NCBI RefSeq assembly: GCF_000300255.2 | Contig: NC_020913.1 | Location: 1,238,692 to 1,302,691, forward strand | Length of the DNA stretch: 64,000 bases | Direction of reading: 5' to 3' | DNA from: Candidatus Methanomethylophilus alvi Mx1201 | GTDB taxonomy: Archaea; Thermoplasmatota; Thermoplasmata; Methanomassiliicoccales; Methanomethylophilaceae | Part shown: positions 35,947 to 45,055 of the stretch, one piece after another | Position numbering within the stretch: the stretch's first letter is position 1 | Layout: each line of letters starts with the position of its first letter | Made by a program: the position numbers and the translations under genes | Notes under the pieces: generated by a model | The model's input: only the letters and a program-made list of their open reading frames with translations | The model's database searches: none | What the model was told of the DNA's origin: nothing

Positions 35947-37260
35947 TCACCAAAGCTGCCTGAGGTTGCCGGAGAAATGGTACGCGTACCTGTCCAGGTC
36001 GCTTACTCTGAGTTTGAACTTCCTGTCGTAAGACTCGAGGCCGTCCTCGGGAAGGTCGCCGTCGTCGTCCCTCGACAGGGTGAGGAACATCTCCTCGTCG
36101 TTGGCGAGGGCGGGGCGGTATGCGTAGAGGACGTCCCTGTTGACATCCACGACCTCGATCACGTCGCTGCGCAGGTTAGGCTCCACATACTCGACGGGTA
36201 CGGCGGTCCCGACCGCCTCCGCGACCTCGGAGGTCTCGGCCGTCTGGCGTGTGCAGGTCCCGGGCACGTAGTTCGCATCGTCCAGTTCGGCGGCCTCCCT
36301 CTCGAGTTCCTCCACGGAGAACCGGGACTTGGGAAGGGTCATCTGCACGACGGGGGCCTCCTCGGACTCGACCACGACGGTGTCCGCCACGGCGGTCTCG
36401 GGGGCGCCGATCATGGACACGGGCGTTCCCTGCGGAAGTGCCAGCACGGGTGCGGGGAGTTCTTCCGCCTTCTCCTCCTGCACGGTCCTGACGGCCTTCT
36501 CCACTGCGGCGGCGGAGGCTTCGGCCTCGGCCATACGGGCGGCCGTCTCCTTCGCGGCCTCGGCACGGGCCTCGGACTCCCTCACCTTGGATACCGCCTC
36601 GTAGAACGAGAGGGCGGAATACTCGGCCATGGCGAGCTCGGCCATCAGGTCGTCGGTCCCTATGTCGGCGGGTTCCTCCGCGGATGCGGGTACCTCGGCG
36701 GGGACCTCCTCGGCGGGAGCGATGAACTCAATCTCGGCGGCGGGGGCCACGGGTGCGGGGGTCTCCTCGACGACGGGGACCTCCCTCTCCATGAGGCCGG
36801 TGGGGGCCTCGGGGACGGACTCCTCTGCGACGGTCTCCGCCGCAGGGACGGACTGTTTGATCTTGATCTCGTTGAAGTTGATGGGCTCGTAGGTAGGCCT
36901 CTTCCTCGCATTGGAGAAGATGTCGGCAGGCTCGCTGAAGGATACGCGGTCCCCGGCAGGCTGCTCGGGGATCTCGAAATCGTCCAAGGACTCTGTGTAG
37001 ACCGGCCTTATCACAGGGGCATACTCCGGGGACTCGTCGAAATACCTGCTGTCGGAGACCTTCTGCACATATATGCCGGCGCCTTCCCCGACCTCGACCT
37101 TCGCGAACTGGTTGCAATCGAGTCCGCGCGCCCTCCTGGATTCCTCCACAAGAGGTTGGCCTTCTTCTGCGACGATGCCCCTGCCCGTGAAGAGCGACTT
37201 GATCCTGGCGATAATACCCGAAAAACGAGCGTTACCACTGTCCGAGTGTGATTTCCACAT
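35947..37260 (-). CDS. Ala/Glu-rich low-complexity protein, unknown
   Basis: 437 aa. An ordered N-terminal stretch (residues 1-130; basic FSGIIARIKSLFTGRG, then acidic), a long Ala/Glu/Pro/Val-rich middle (about 130-330) with a probable coiled coil (SFYEAVSKVRESEARAEAAKE), and a conserved-looking C-terminus (DVLYAYRPALANDEEMFLTL...RYAYHF). No membrane segment or signal peptide. It resembles scaffold or partition-type proteins in composition only. No family recognised. Confidence 0.75.
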   Translation of the reverse strand: MWKSHSDSGNARFSGIIARIKSLFTGRGIVAEEGQPLVEESRRARGLDCNQFAKVEVGEGAGIYVQKVSDSRYFDESPEYAPVIRPVYTESLDDFEIPEQPAGDRVSFSEPADIFSNARKRPTYEPINFNEIKIKQSVPAAETVAEESVPEAPTGLMEREVPVVEETPAPVAPAAEIEFIAPAEEVPAEVPASAEEPADIGTDDLMAELAMAEYSALSFYEAVSKVRESEARAEAAKETAARMAEAEASAAAVEKAVRTVQEEKAEELPAPVLALPQGTPVSMIGAPETAVADTVVVESEEAPVVQMTLPKSRFSVEELEREAAELDDANYVPGTCTRQTAETSEVAEAVGTAVPVEYVEPNLRSDVIEVVDVNRDVLYAYRPALANDEEMFLTLSRDDDGDLPEDGLESYDRKFKLRVSDLDRYAYHFSGNLRQLW

Positions 37261-37354
37261 CTACCATCCCATCCGCTCTAAAGGTATGTGTTTTTGATAT
37301 TTAATCATAAGCGAGGGCTGGATTTAATATGTGTTAAGTAGGCCGAAAACAGCC

Positions 37355-37738
37355 TCATCCGCTGACGAAACGTATGTAATCGGCCTTACCCGCCGCCTCG
37401 ATCTCGCGGAGCATGTCCTGCAGTTCGGAGGCCTCGCAGGATATGATCATGACCTCCAGACATTTGTGGTTCTTGAGGTGCGAATGCAGCTGCGTCTTTA
37501 TGGCGCCCGTGTGCTTCGCCTGGATCACGCTCATCCACGGGTCGGCGTGGTCCCTCTTTATCGTTATGAGGACCCCCTCGACGAGTCCCTCCAGGTTCTC
37601 CATGTCCTGTATCTCGGACATGGCGGACGCTATGGCGGCACGGACCGCCTCCGAGCGTCCTCCGAGGCCGTAGGTCCCCTGTATCCTGTCCAGATCCGCG
37701 ACGTTCTCCTCGCTCAGGGACACGCTTATGACTGTCAT
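37355..37738 (-). CDS. nikR: NikR-type nickel-responsive regulator
   Basis: 127 aa from the ATG at 37738 (MTVISVSL). An N-terminal ribbon-helix-helix domain (SVSLSEENVADLDRI...RSEAVRAAI) and a C-terminal ACT-like domain. The four nickel ligands are placed as in E. coli NikR: His76, His85, His87 (HSH) and Cys93. Divergent from a ZIP transporter; a perfect palindrome at 37812-37826 lies between them. It is the only clear DNA-binding regulator in the window. Confidence 0.93.
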   Translation of the reverse strand: MTVISVSLSEENVADLDRIQGTYGLGGRSEAVRAAIASAMSEIQDMENLEGLVEGVLITIKRDHADPWMSVIQAKHTGAIKTQLHSHLKNHKCLEVMIISCEASELQDMLREIEAAGKADYIRFVSG

Positions 37739-37811
37739 GGATGATGGAACGGATACCCCGATTATTAACACCTCGCAGGGATGTTATTAAAATCGGTCCT
37801 CTCCGGGACCG

Positions 37812-37826
37812 AATGTTATTAACATT
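37812..37826. promoter_or_regulatory. Palindrome in the nikR-ZIP intergenic region
   Basis: AATGTTATTAACATT, a perfect 15-bp palindrome, with further TTATTAA words at 37762, 37784 and (inverted) 37838. A second inverted repeat, TCGGTCC-N6-GGACCGA, lies at 37793-37812. Plausible NikR operator for both genes. It does not resemble the TTGGA-N7-TCCAA sites. Confidence 0.5.
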
Positions 37827-37865
37827 CCCAATAAACCTTAATAATCGGACCGACAAGACGGACCC

Positions 37866-38654
37866 ATGGATGACAATGCTATGCTCATCGTCTTCGCGGT
37901 GACGATCTTCGTCGTATCGATGATTGCGGCCCGCCTTCCCTTCCTCTTCAAGAAAGGCAAGAAGATCAAGCTCCACATGCTCATCACGTTCAGCACCGGG
38001 ATCATGCTCGGAGTGCTGTTCGTCATGCTGCTGCCGGAGGCGCTCGAGAGGGCGATGGACAACGGAGGGTCCGCCGAGAACGCGGCCTACATGATATTCG
38101 CGGGATTCCTCCTGCTGTTCATAATGGACTTCCTCGTGAAGAAGTACTTCGGGAAGGACGAGTACGAGGGATGCGACGCCTGCGAACACGACATCACCTC
38201 GATGTCCGCCTTCATAGGGCTTTCCATACACTCGTTCTTCGACGGACTCGCACTCGCGGCGGCGTTCATCGCCGGGGACGACGTGGGTCTGATGGTCCTC
38301 ATCGCCCTGTGCCTGCACAAGGCGGTCGTCGTGTTCTCCCTGGCGTCCACCATGCTGATGTCCCATCACAGGAAGAAGACGTGGACGTACCTGACCGTGT
38401 TCAGCCTCATATCCCCCCTCGCGGCGGTGATATCCTACTACGCCCTCGACACAGGAGGCCTGGAGACCGCAGGTCTGGCACTGTGCTTCTCCGTCGGCAT
38501 ATTCGCCTTCGTGACCATGTGCGACATGCTGCCCGAGGCGTTCCACCACAAGGAGAAGGACCTCCGTCAGATGGGGATCTTCCTGGTCGGCATCGCGGTC
38601 GTCGTCATCGTGGAGATCGTATCGGCGTCGCTCATGGGCGGCGTGGAGATCTGA
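37866..38654 (+). CDS. ZIP-family metal transporter
   Basis: 262 aa, eight hydrophobic helices. The metal-site helix IV motif is present as SIHSFFDGLALAAAF; helix V has HKAVVVFSL where many ZIPs have HEIPEG, so the second half of the binuclear site is changed. A His/Cys-bearing loop (GCDACEHD) precedes helix IV. Divergent from nikR, which suggests nickel-linked control, although ZIPs usually carry Zn or Fe. Confidence 0.9.
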   Translation: MDDNAMLIVFAVTIFVVSMIAARLPFLFKKGKKIKLHMLITFSTGIMLGVLFVMLLPEALERAMDNGGSAENAAYMIFAGFLLLFIMDFLVKKYFGKDEYEGCDACEHDITSMSAFIGLSIHSFFDGLALAAAFIAGDDVGLMVLIALCLHKAVVVFSLASTMLMSHHRKKTWTYLTVFSLISPLAAVISYYALDTGGLETAGLALCFSVGIFAFVTMCDMLPEAFHHKEKDLRQMGIFLVGIAVVVIVEIVSASLMGGVEI

Positions 38655-40004
38655 TCACGCCTCGTAGTCCCGGCATTTGAGGAGGAACCTGTAAGGCACA
38701 TCGGGATTGGAATAGTAATAGAGGTGCGGGAACCCCGCCGCGAGGTTCCCCTCCTCGTGCCCGCAGGCATACTTCCTCCCGGACGTCTTCACCGCCTCCC
38801 ACGACGTGCCGCAGTCCGAACTGTCCCAGTAATGGAACTCGTGACCCTTGCACCCTCCCCCGGCGAGGATGGAGTCCCCGTCCTGCGACGAGAGGGTGAC
38901 ATAGCCGAAGCGGCTCAGCTTCCCCGTGTTGCGGACCTCGCCTTTTATGACCCCGACCATGGGCCAGATCCTTCCGTCCGCATCCTCCATCCTCTCGTGG
39001 AGGTACATGAACCCGCCGCATTCCGCCAGACACGGCATGCCGGACGAGATCTTCTCCCTCATGTCCTCCAACATGGATGCGTTGCCGCTTAGGACATCCC
39101 CGTGGAGCTCCGGATAGCCTCCGGAGAGGATGATCCCGTGTATCCCGTCGGGGAGTCTCGCATCCCTCATGGGTGAGAAGGGGACGATCTCTGCCCCGCA
39201 CTCCTCCAGGAGGGCGATGTTGTCCTCGTAGGTGAAGCAGAACGTGTCGTCGTATGCGAGCCCGATCCTGACCTTCTCCGGGAGGGTCCCGTGCACCGGG
39301 GCCTTACCGGATATCGGAGGGGCCCCGCTGGCCAGTTCCACCAGGGCGTCGATGTCCAACGTATCCTCCAGGATCCCCGCCAGACGGTTCAGGTTCTCCT
39401 TGAGGGAGGCGACCTCGTCGGGGAGGACGAGACCCAGATGCCTGCTCTCCAGGACGAGGTCCTTCAGCTTCGGGACGTAACCGACGACCCTGACCCCCGT
39501 CTCCTTCTCGACGGCGGCCTTCACCTCCGGGAATATGGAGGCGCTCATGTTGTTGAGGATCACGCCGGCGATACGGTTCTCCCTGTACTCCTTGAACCCT
39601 TTCACGACGGGGACGACGGATATGCTGGCACCTTTGCAGTTCACCAGCAGGACCACCGGCGCCTCCAGCTTCTGGGACACCTCGTAGGACGAGCCGACGG
39701 TGTCGGCGGCACGGATACCGTCGTAGAATCCCATGACCCCCTCGATGACCGAGATGTCCGAATCCTCCGCCGTGCGGCAGAAGAGGTACCTCAGCGTCTC
39801 GTCGTCGCAGAAGTATGAGTCCATGTTCCTGGACTTGGTGCCTATTACCCTCGCATGGAACATGGGGTCGATGTAGTCGGGTCCGCACTTGAAGGACGAG
39901 ACCTTCATCCCCCTGTTGACGAGGGCCTGGAGGATCCCGCAGGTGACGGTGGTCTTCCCGCTCCCGCTGGCGGGGGCGGCGATCATGAAGCGGGCGAGGC
40001 TCAT
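38655..40004 (-). CDS. cbiA: Cobyrinate a,c-diamide synthase (CbiA/CfbB family)
   Basis: 449 aa. The N-terminal ATP-binding half has APASGSGKTTVTCGIL and FKCGPDYIDPMFH; the C-terminal glutaminase half has ILSGGYPELH and PCLAECGGFMYL with the catalytic Cys, and a terminal GHEFHYW His. Amidates the a and c side chains of cobyrinate; CfbB of F430 synthesis is in the same family, so both roles are possible. Last gene of cbiD-cbiG-cbiJET-cbiA, ATGA overlap upstream. Confidence 0.94.
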   Translation of the reverse strand: MSLARFMIAAPASGSGKTTVTCGILQALVNRGMKVSSFKCGPDYIDPMFHARVIGTKSRNMDSYFCDDETLRYLFCRTAEDSDISVIEGVMGFYDGIRAADTVGSSYEVSQKLEAPVVLLVNCKGASISVVPVVKGFKEYRENRIAGVILNNMSASIFPEVKAAVEKETGVRVVGYVPKLKDLVLESRHLGLVLPDEVASLKENLNRLAGILEDTLDIDALVELASGAPPISGKAPVHGTLPEKVRIGLAYDDTFCFTYEDNIALLEECGAEIVPFSPMRDARLPDGIHGIILSGGYPELHGDVLSGNASMLEDMREKISSGMPCLAECGGFMYLHERMEDADGRIWPMVGVIKGEVRNTGKLSRFGYVTLSSQDGDSILAGGGCKGHEFHYWDSSDCGTSWEAVKTSGRKYACGHEEGNLAAGFPHLYYYSNPDVPYRFLLKCRDYEA

Positions 40005-41977
40005 TCGCCCGTCCCCCTGAACACGGCGATGTAGACCGGATTCTGGGCCGTCATCAGGTTGTAGCGGCCGAGACGCCTGGAGTTGGATGCGTTTATACAG
40101 ACGATCTCCTCCTGCTCCACCTTGCATGACGACGGAAGTGCCAGCACCTCGGATATCGTCTCCAGGGTGACGGAGTTCACGACTATCCTGCAGCGGGGGT
40201 TCTTCGCCAGGACGGCATCGACTATCTCCCTGAGGTTGCCGGAGGAGCCTCCGATGAACACGTTGGTGGGGGCGGGAAGGTCCGCGAGTGCGTCGGGGGC
40301 CTTCCCTCTGATTATCTCCACGTTGGGGGTGCCGAACTTCCTCCTGTTCCGGTCGATGAGGTCGGCGGCCGCCTCCTCCTTCTCGACCGCATATACCGTC
40401 CCCTCCACGGCGACCAGAGCCATCTCGACGGTAACGGATCCCGTCCCTGCGCCCACATCGTAGACGATGCTGTCCTCGGACAGCTTCATCTTGGCCACCG
40501 ACAGGGCCCTGATCTCCGATTTCGTCATGGGGGCGTCGCCCCTCAGGAACTCCGAGTCGGGGATGCTTATGGGGCAGCGGGTGTCGGGTCTGGGATTGAA
40601 GACGAGGGCGGCGCAGAGGTTCCCCAGGTCCGAACCCATGACCTCCGCGGGGGTGCCGTAGAAGTACTTCTCCTCCGGATAGCCGAGGTCGCACCCCACG
40701 GCCACCGTGACGTCCATATTGTAATCTATCAGCTGCTGGCACATCTCGGTCACGCCGGTCCTGCCGTTGAGGAGGGCGAACACGGCGCCGTTCCTCCTCG
40801 CCTCTCCGACGATGTTCGCCATCTTACCGTGTGCACTGACGAGTTTCACGTCCTGCCAGGGTATGCCGGCCCTGGCGCACAGATACTGGACGGAGGAGAT
40901 CCCGCAATGCAGTTCGACATCGTACTCGGACGGGTCCGTCTTCGCCAACACGGACCTGGTGGCGCTGTAGAAACCGACGTCGCCGGACACCAGGAGGGAC
41001 ACCCTCCTGTATTCCGGATGATGTGCCAGATAATCGAATATCTTGTCAGGGGCGTACTCGCACAGGGATGCCTTCCCTTCGGCTTCCGGCACCTGCAGCA
41101 TCCTCTCCGCCCCGACCACCAGGTCGGAGGCCCTCACGGCCGCCGCCCCGGCGGAGGTGAGGCCCGTACCCGGGCCCACGCCGGTGCCGACGATGGACAA
41201 CGTCCTCTTCCGGCGTTCCAGGCCTATGCCCAGTCTGTCCGAGAGGATCTCCACCGTCCCGTCGAAGTCGGTACCCGGCTGCTCGGCCGGTCTTCCCACG
41301 AGGACTATCTCGGCACCGGCCCTGCGGGCGGCCCTGACCTTCTCGTCGAACCCTCCCGGGACGCCGGAATCCTTGGTTACGAGATATCTGGCCCCGGTCT
41401 GCACGAGCATGCCGTAGTCCACCTCCTCGCAGAAGGGGCCCTGCATGGCGAACAGGTTCCTGCCTTCGAAACCCAGTTCCGCACAGGCCTCCACGACCTT
41501 GGCGAGGGACAGGACCCTGGCGAACACCCTCTCCCTGTATCCCGGGATCGCGGTGTATTTCGCCAGTTCCTTGCTGCCGGTGGTGGCCAGGATGTTGCCC
41601 TCGGTCCCTTTCAGATACTCGACCGCCTCGTCCACGGTGTCCACCACCTTCATGCCCTCGTAGCACTCGGATGCGGGACGTACGAGACGGATGTACTCGG
41701 CCCCGGTATCCGCACAGGCCTCCTTCACGTGGCCCGATATGCTGGTGGCATACGGATGGGTGGCATCGACCACCACCGGGTATTCCTTCATCAGGGCCCT
41801 CATCTCCTCGGGGGAGAGGGGACGGGAGGACACCTCCACGTTGGCATGCTCCTTCACAGAGGTCCTGCCGTATTCCGTGGCCACACACGCATGCACCTTG
41901 ACTCCGGAACGCGCGAGGAGGTCCGCTATCTCCCCTCCCTCGGTCGTCCCTGCGAAAACCAGAACGTTCTGGGTCAT
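40001..41977 (-). CDS. CbiJ-CbiE-CbiT triple fusion of cobalamin synthesis
   Basis: 658 aa. Residues 1-255 are cobalt-precorrin-6A reductase (CbiJ/CobK: FAGTTEGGEIADLL, DATHPYATSISGHVKEAC, TGSKELAKY). Residues about 258-470 are the C5-methyltransferase CbiE (IVGTGVGPG, LLVSGDVGFYS, SAHGK). Residues about 475-658 are the C15-methyltransferase/decarboxylase CbiT (RGDAPMTKSEIRALS, VYDVGAGTGSVTVEMAL, FIGGSSGNL). CbiE-CbiT fusions (CobL) are common; adding CbiJ in front puts three consecutive steps in one chain. ATGA overlaps on both sides. Confidence 0.94.
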   Translation of the reverse strand: MTQNVLVFAGTTEGGEIADLLARSGVKVHACVATEYGRTSVKEHANVEVSSRPLSPEEMRALMKEYPVVVDATHPYATSISGHVKEACADTGAEYIRLVRPASECYEGMKVVDTVDEAVEYLKGTEGNILATTGSKELAKYTAIPGYRERVFARVLSLAKVVEACAELGFEGRNLFAMQGPFCEEVDYGMLVQTGARYLVTKDSGVPGGFDEKVRAARRAGAEIVLVGRPAEQPGTDFDGTVEILSDRLGIGLERRKRTLSIVGTGVGPGTGLTSAGAAAVRASDLVVGAERMLQVPEAEGKASLCEYAPDKIFDYLAHHPEYRRVSLLVSGDVGFYSATRSVLAKTDPSEYDVELHCGISSVQYLCARAGIPWQDVKLVSAHGKMANIVGEARRNGAVFALLNGRTGVTEMCQQLIDYNMDVTVAVGCDLGYPEEKYFYGTPAEVMGSDLGNLCAALVFNPRPDTRCPISIPDSEFLRGDAPMTKSEIRALSVAKMKLSEDSIVYDVGAGTGSVTVEMALVAVEGTVYAVEKEEAAADLIDRNRRKFGTPNVEIIRGKAPDALADLPAPTNVFIGGSSGNLREIVDAVLAKNPRCRIVVNSVTLETISEVLALPSSCKVEQEEIVCINASNSRRLGRYNLMTAQNPVYIAVFRGTGE

Positions 41978-43011
41978 TTCCTATACCTCGTGAAATCCAC
42001 CGAGAAGTCCTCGCGGGCTATGGCGACGGTCACCCCGTCCCCCGCATACTTCCTCAGTATTATCCTGCCTCCGCGGGAGGCCTTTACCGCGGACCTCTCG
42101 CATACGCAGTCGACGGCGGTGACCGACTGCACGAACCCGGACTTGGAGAACTCCCCCGGGACCGCGTTGAGCTCGTCCGCCGTGTAGAATGTAATGGGCA
42201 GGGAATGCTTGGATGCGAAGGCCAGCAATCCCGCCTCGTCCTTCTTCAGGTCTATGCTGGCGGCCGCACGCACGTTCCTCATGGAGATTCCCGCCTCCGC
42301 CAGGGCACGGGACACCATGCCCTCGATGTCCTCCTCGGGCGTGTCCCTGCGGCATCCTATCCCCAGGACGCAGTCCCTGGGGACCAGCCTCAGGGTCGTC
42401 TCGAACGGCCTCGCATCCCCGTTACCCACATATACTCCCGTGGAGGCCTCGTCCGCCGACAGCTCCGGGGGGACGTCCCCCTTCACGGGGACGTCGCTCA
42501 CGAATCCGACCGGGTCTCCGGAGAGGATCCTGGCCGCCACGTCCTTGGCCGCATGGAGGTTCACTATGGAAAGGTCGTTGTTCACGGCCCATGCGTCGAT
42601 GGCTATCTTCCCGTTTATGTCGGTGGCGGTGGTGACCACCGGGACCGCGCCTATGTGTCCCGCCACCCTGACGGCTATGCCGTTCGCTCCGCCTATGTGC
42701 CCAGACAGGATGGGGATGCAGAACCTTCCCAGCTCGTCCACCGAGATGACGGCCGGGTCCACCGTCTTGTTCCTGATGAAGGGGGCTATCTCCCTCACGG
42801 CGATGCCCACCGCCCCGACGAAGACGATGGCGTCGCACTCTGCGAAGGACCTCTCCGTCCATTCCCTCATGGAACACTCCACCTTCTCTATGCCGACGGA
42901 GTCGGCGGTGGTCTTGGCGAACAGGTTCACCTCGTCCTCGGGAAAACATCCCGCTATGTCCAATGATTTTTGACATCCTTTGGTGGAAAACGCGATTATG
43001 TCTACCTTCAT
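41974..43011 (-). CDS. cbiG: Cobalt-precorrin-5A hydrolase
   Basis: 345 aa from the ATG at 43011. N-terminal domain with IVFVGAVGIAVREIAPFI and LSGHIGGANGIA, and a C-terminal CobE-like domain with LGIGCRRDTPEEDI. Opens the ring-A delta-lactone and releases acetaldehyde, an oxygen-independent step, so it marks the anaerobic pathway. Coupled to cbiD and cbiJET by ATGA overlaps. Confidence 0.94.
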   Translation of the reverse strand: MKVDIIAFSTKGCQKSLDIAGCFPEDEVNLFAKTTADSVGIEKVECSMREWTERSFAECDAIVFVGAVGIAVREIAPFIRNKTVDPAVISVDELGRFCIPILSGHIGGANGIAVRVAGHIGAVPVVTTATDINGKIAIDAWAVNNDLSIVNLHAAKDVAARILSGDPVGFVSDVPVKGDVPPELSADEASTGVYVGNGDARPFETTLRLVPRDCVLGIGCRRDTPEEDIEGMVSRALAEAGISMRNVRAAASIDLKKDEAGLLAFASKHSLPITFYTADELNAVPGEFSKSGFVQSVTAVDCVCERSAVKASRGGRIILRKYAGDGVTVAIAREDFSVDFTRYRK

Positions 43012-44159
43012 TCCCCTGCCTCGATCTTCTTTAAAAGCTCCCTCGCGGAAGGGGTCTCCCCGAGGACCCCGAACTCCGACGAGAACGTTATGGCGGCCAC
43101 CTTGAGGGCCCCCTTGACACGGTGGTTCATGTGGAACTCCATCTTCGGTATCAGGACGTCCATCGTGGGGCCCACCAGCCCCTTCTCCGACAGGACCTCT
43201 AACGCGTCGTCGGTGGAGACGCACCCCATGACCCGCCTGGCGGTCTCCGCATCGGCCCCGGCCATGACGGCGTTGGAGGCCAGGATCTCCATCCTCGAGT
43301 CCGCGTTGCGCGAATGGGTGTTCATTATACCTCCGGCCAGTTTGACCAGCTTCCCCAGGTTGCCGACCAGGAGGACCCCTTCGGCGCCCAGTTCGACAGC
43401 CATGTCCAGGAAGTCCCCGATGAAATTGCTGCATTCCACCGGCTGCTGCCCCTCCAGGTCCGGATATGAGGCGAGGAAGTCCTTCCCGTAGTTCCCGGGG
43501 ACGGTGAGGAGATACCTCCTCCCGGGGGCCATGAACACCTTCATCTCCGCCTTTATGGAACCCAGCAGGGCGGTCTCGCTCATGGGCTCCACTATCCCGC
43601 TCGTCCCGAGGATGGATATCCCGCCTACGATCCCCAGACGGGAGTTGAACGTCCTCTCGGCGATCCTCTCCCCTTCGGGGACGGAGATCTCCACCGAGAT
43701 CCCCCTGGTATGGCCGTATGTGCCGCAGACGTCCTCCACCGCCTCCTTTATCATGCTGCGGGGCACACGGTTTATGGCGGCGTTCCCCACGGGCTGGTCG
43801 AGACCTCTGCGGGTGACCCTTCCGACGCCGACGCCCCCGTCGATATCTATGCCTTCGGAGGCCTTCCGGGAGACCTTCGCATAGACCAGTGCGCCGTTGG
43901 TGTCGTCCGCGTCGTCGCCCCCGTCCTTACGGACGGCGCACGACACGGAGTAGGGGGAGACCGAGATGTCCTCCACCGGGACGTGTATCGGTATGCCTTT
44001 AGGGGTTACGAGGTCGACGTATTCGACACGGGAACCGGAAAGGAGCATCTGCACGGCGGCCTTGGACGCGGCCGCGGCGCACGAACCGGTGGTGAACCCT
44101 CTCCTGAGCCTCTTCCCGCCGACGTAGACAAAACCCTGTTCCTCCCTTATGGCACCCAT
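43008..44159 (-). CDS. cbiD: Cobalt-precorrin-5B C1-methyltransferase
   Basis: 383 aa from the ATG at 44159; the longer frame from 44204 would cross the operator-like site at 44188. GGKRLRRGFTTGSCAAAA, ILGTSGIVEPMSETAL, VGNLGKLVKLAGGI and THSRNADSRME are CbiD blocks. First gene of the minus-strand cbi operon, divergent from the CbiX-like gene. Confidence 0.95.
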   Translation of the reverse strand: MGAIREEQGFVYVGGKRLRRGFTTGSCAAAASKAAVQMLLSGSRVEYVDLVTPKGIPIHVPVEDISVSPYSVSCAVRKDGGDDADDTNGALVYAKVSRKASEGIDIDGGVGVGRVTRRGLDQPVGNAAINRVPRSMIKEAVEDVCGTYGHTRGISVEISVPEGERIAERTFNSRLGIVGGISILGTSGIVEPMSETALLGSIKAEMKVFMAPGRRYLLTVPGNYGKDFLASYPDLEGQQPVECSNFIGDFLDMAVELGAEGVLLVGNLGKLVKLAGGIMNTHSRNADSRMEILASNAVMAGADAETARRVMGCVSTDDALEVLSEKGLVGPTMDVLIPKMEFHMNHRVKGALKVAAITFSSEFGVLGETPSARELLKKIEAGE

Positions 44160-44187
44160 TGGAAAACCCCGAAGTCGATTTCTGGCA

Positions 44188-44204
44188 TTGGATATAACAG
44201 CCAA
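44188..44204. promoter_or_regulatory. Imperfect operator TTGGA-N7-gCCAA between cbiD and cbiX-like
   Basis: TTGGATATAACAGCCAA matches the window's palindrome with one mismatch and the same 7-base spacer. It lies 28 bp upstream of cbiD and 31 bp upstream of the CbiX-like start, in a 76-bp divergent gap. If genuine it links the corrin genes to the same regulon. Confidence 0.4.
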
Positions 44205-44235
44205 CTATAAAGTGTTTGACGACGATAATTGTACC

Positions 44236-45012
44236 ATGAAGGCTATCATGATCATAGGATACGGGTCCAGCATGCCCTATGCGGCGGATACGGTCAGGAA
44301 GCAGGCGGAGAGGTTGGCCGCCAGGAGGGGCGAGAGGGTCTACACGGCCTTCCACCGCGCCGACGAGCCACTGATAGCCGATGCGATGAGGAAGGCGGCG
44401 GAGGACGGGGTGGACGAACTCCTCGTCATCCCCTACTTCATAGCCGACGGGACCATCACCAAGGAGTATCTTCCGAGGGAGATAGGCCTCGAAGGATACG
44501 GGGACGGTGTCGCGGAGGTCGAAGGCAGGAGGATATCCGTCAGATTCGGCAGGGCGGTCGGATCCGATCCGGGGGTGGCGGACGTCGTCCTGAGGACGAT
44601 AGAGGCGAACGGAGGGGATGCGGAGAAGACGGGCATCCTGATAGTGGGCCACGGCTCCGAGGACAGGTCCAACTCCGAGGCGGTGGAATCCGTGGCGACG
44701 GCCGTCGCATCCAAGGGGTACAAGGTGTTCGTAGGATACAACGAGTTCTGCGGACCGACGATAGAGGAATCTTTCCATAAGGCGCTGGAGGTCAGCGAGG
44801 ACAGGGTCATCGTCGTGCCGATGTTCATCGCCTGCGGATTACACCTGAAGGAGGAGATCCCGCAGAAGATAGGCCTCAGGAAGAACTCCAGAGGAGGGAT
44901 AATCCACAGGAACGGGAAGGCGGTGGAGATAAGGTATGCTTCCGCCGTAGGGGAGGACCCCTACATGGCGGACGTCATGGCGGCCGAAGCCGAGAGGGTG
45001 TTTGGAAGATAA
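44236..45012 (+). CDS. cbiX: Two-domain CbiX-like sirohydrochlorin chelatase, N-half degenerate
   Basis: 258 aa, two tandem CbiX modules. In the C-terminal module both metal/catalytic histidines are present (GHGSED, His139; GLHLKEEIP, His203). In the N-terminal module the matching positions are Tyr9 (GYGSS) and Thr73 (GTITKEYLP). Inserts cobalt (CbiX) or nickel (CfbA-type) into sirohydrochlorin. Short archaeal CbiX forms a homodimer; here a fused dimer has kept only one active site. Start at 44236, since the upstream extension lacks module sequence. Confidence 0.85.
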   Translation: MKAIMIIGYGSSMPYAADTVRKQAERLAARRGERVYTAFHRADEPLIADAMRKAAEDGVDELLVIPYFIADGTITKEYLPREIGLEGYGDGVAEVEGRRISVRFGRAVGSDPGVADVVLRTIEANGGDAEKTGILIVGHGSEDRSNSEAVESVATAVASKGYKVFVGYNEFCGPTIEESFHKALEVSEDRVIVVPMFIACGLHLKEEIPQKIGLRKNSRGGIIHRNGKAVEIRYASAVGEDPYMADVMAAEAERVFGR

Positions 45013-45019
45013 ACGGGAA

Positions 45020-45047
45020 GCCGCCTCCGATACAGGCCGGGGGCGGC
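45020..45047. terminator. Bidirectional hairpin between cbiX-like and DUF6951-like genes
   Basis: GCCGCCTCC ... GGGGGCGGC with a 10-base loop (one G-T pair), followed on the plus strand by GATCTTTTT. Lies between convergent genes. Confidence 0.6.
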
Positions 45048-45055
45048 GATCTTTT

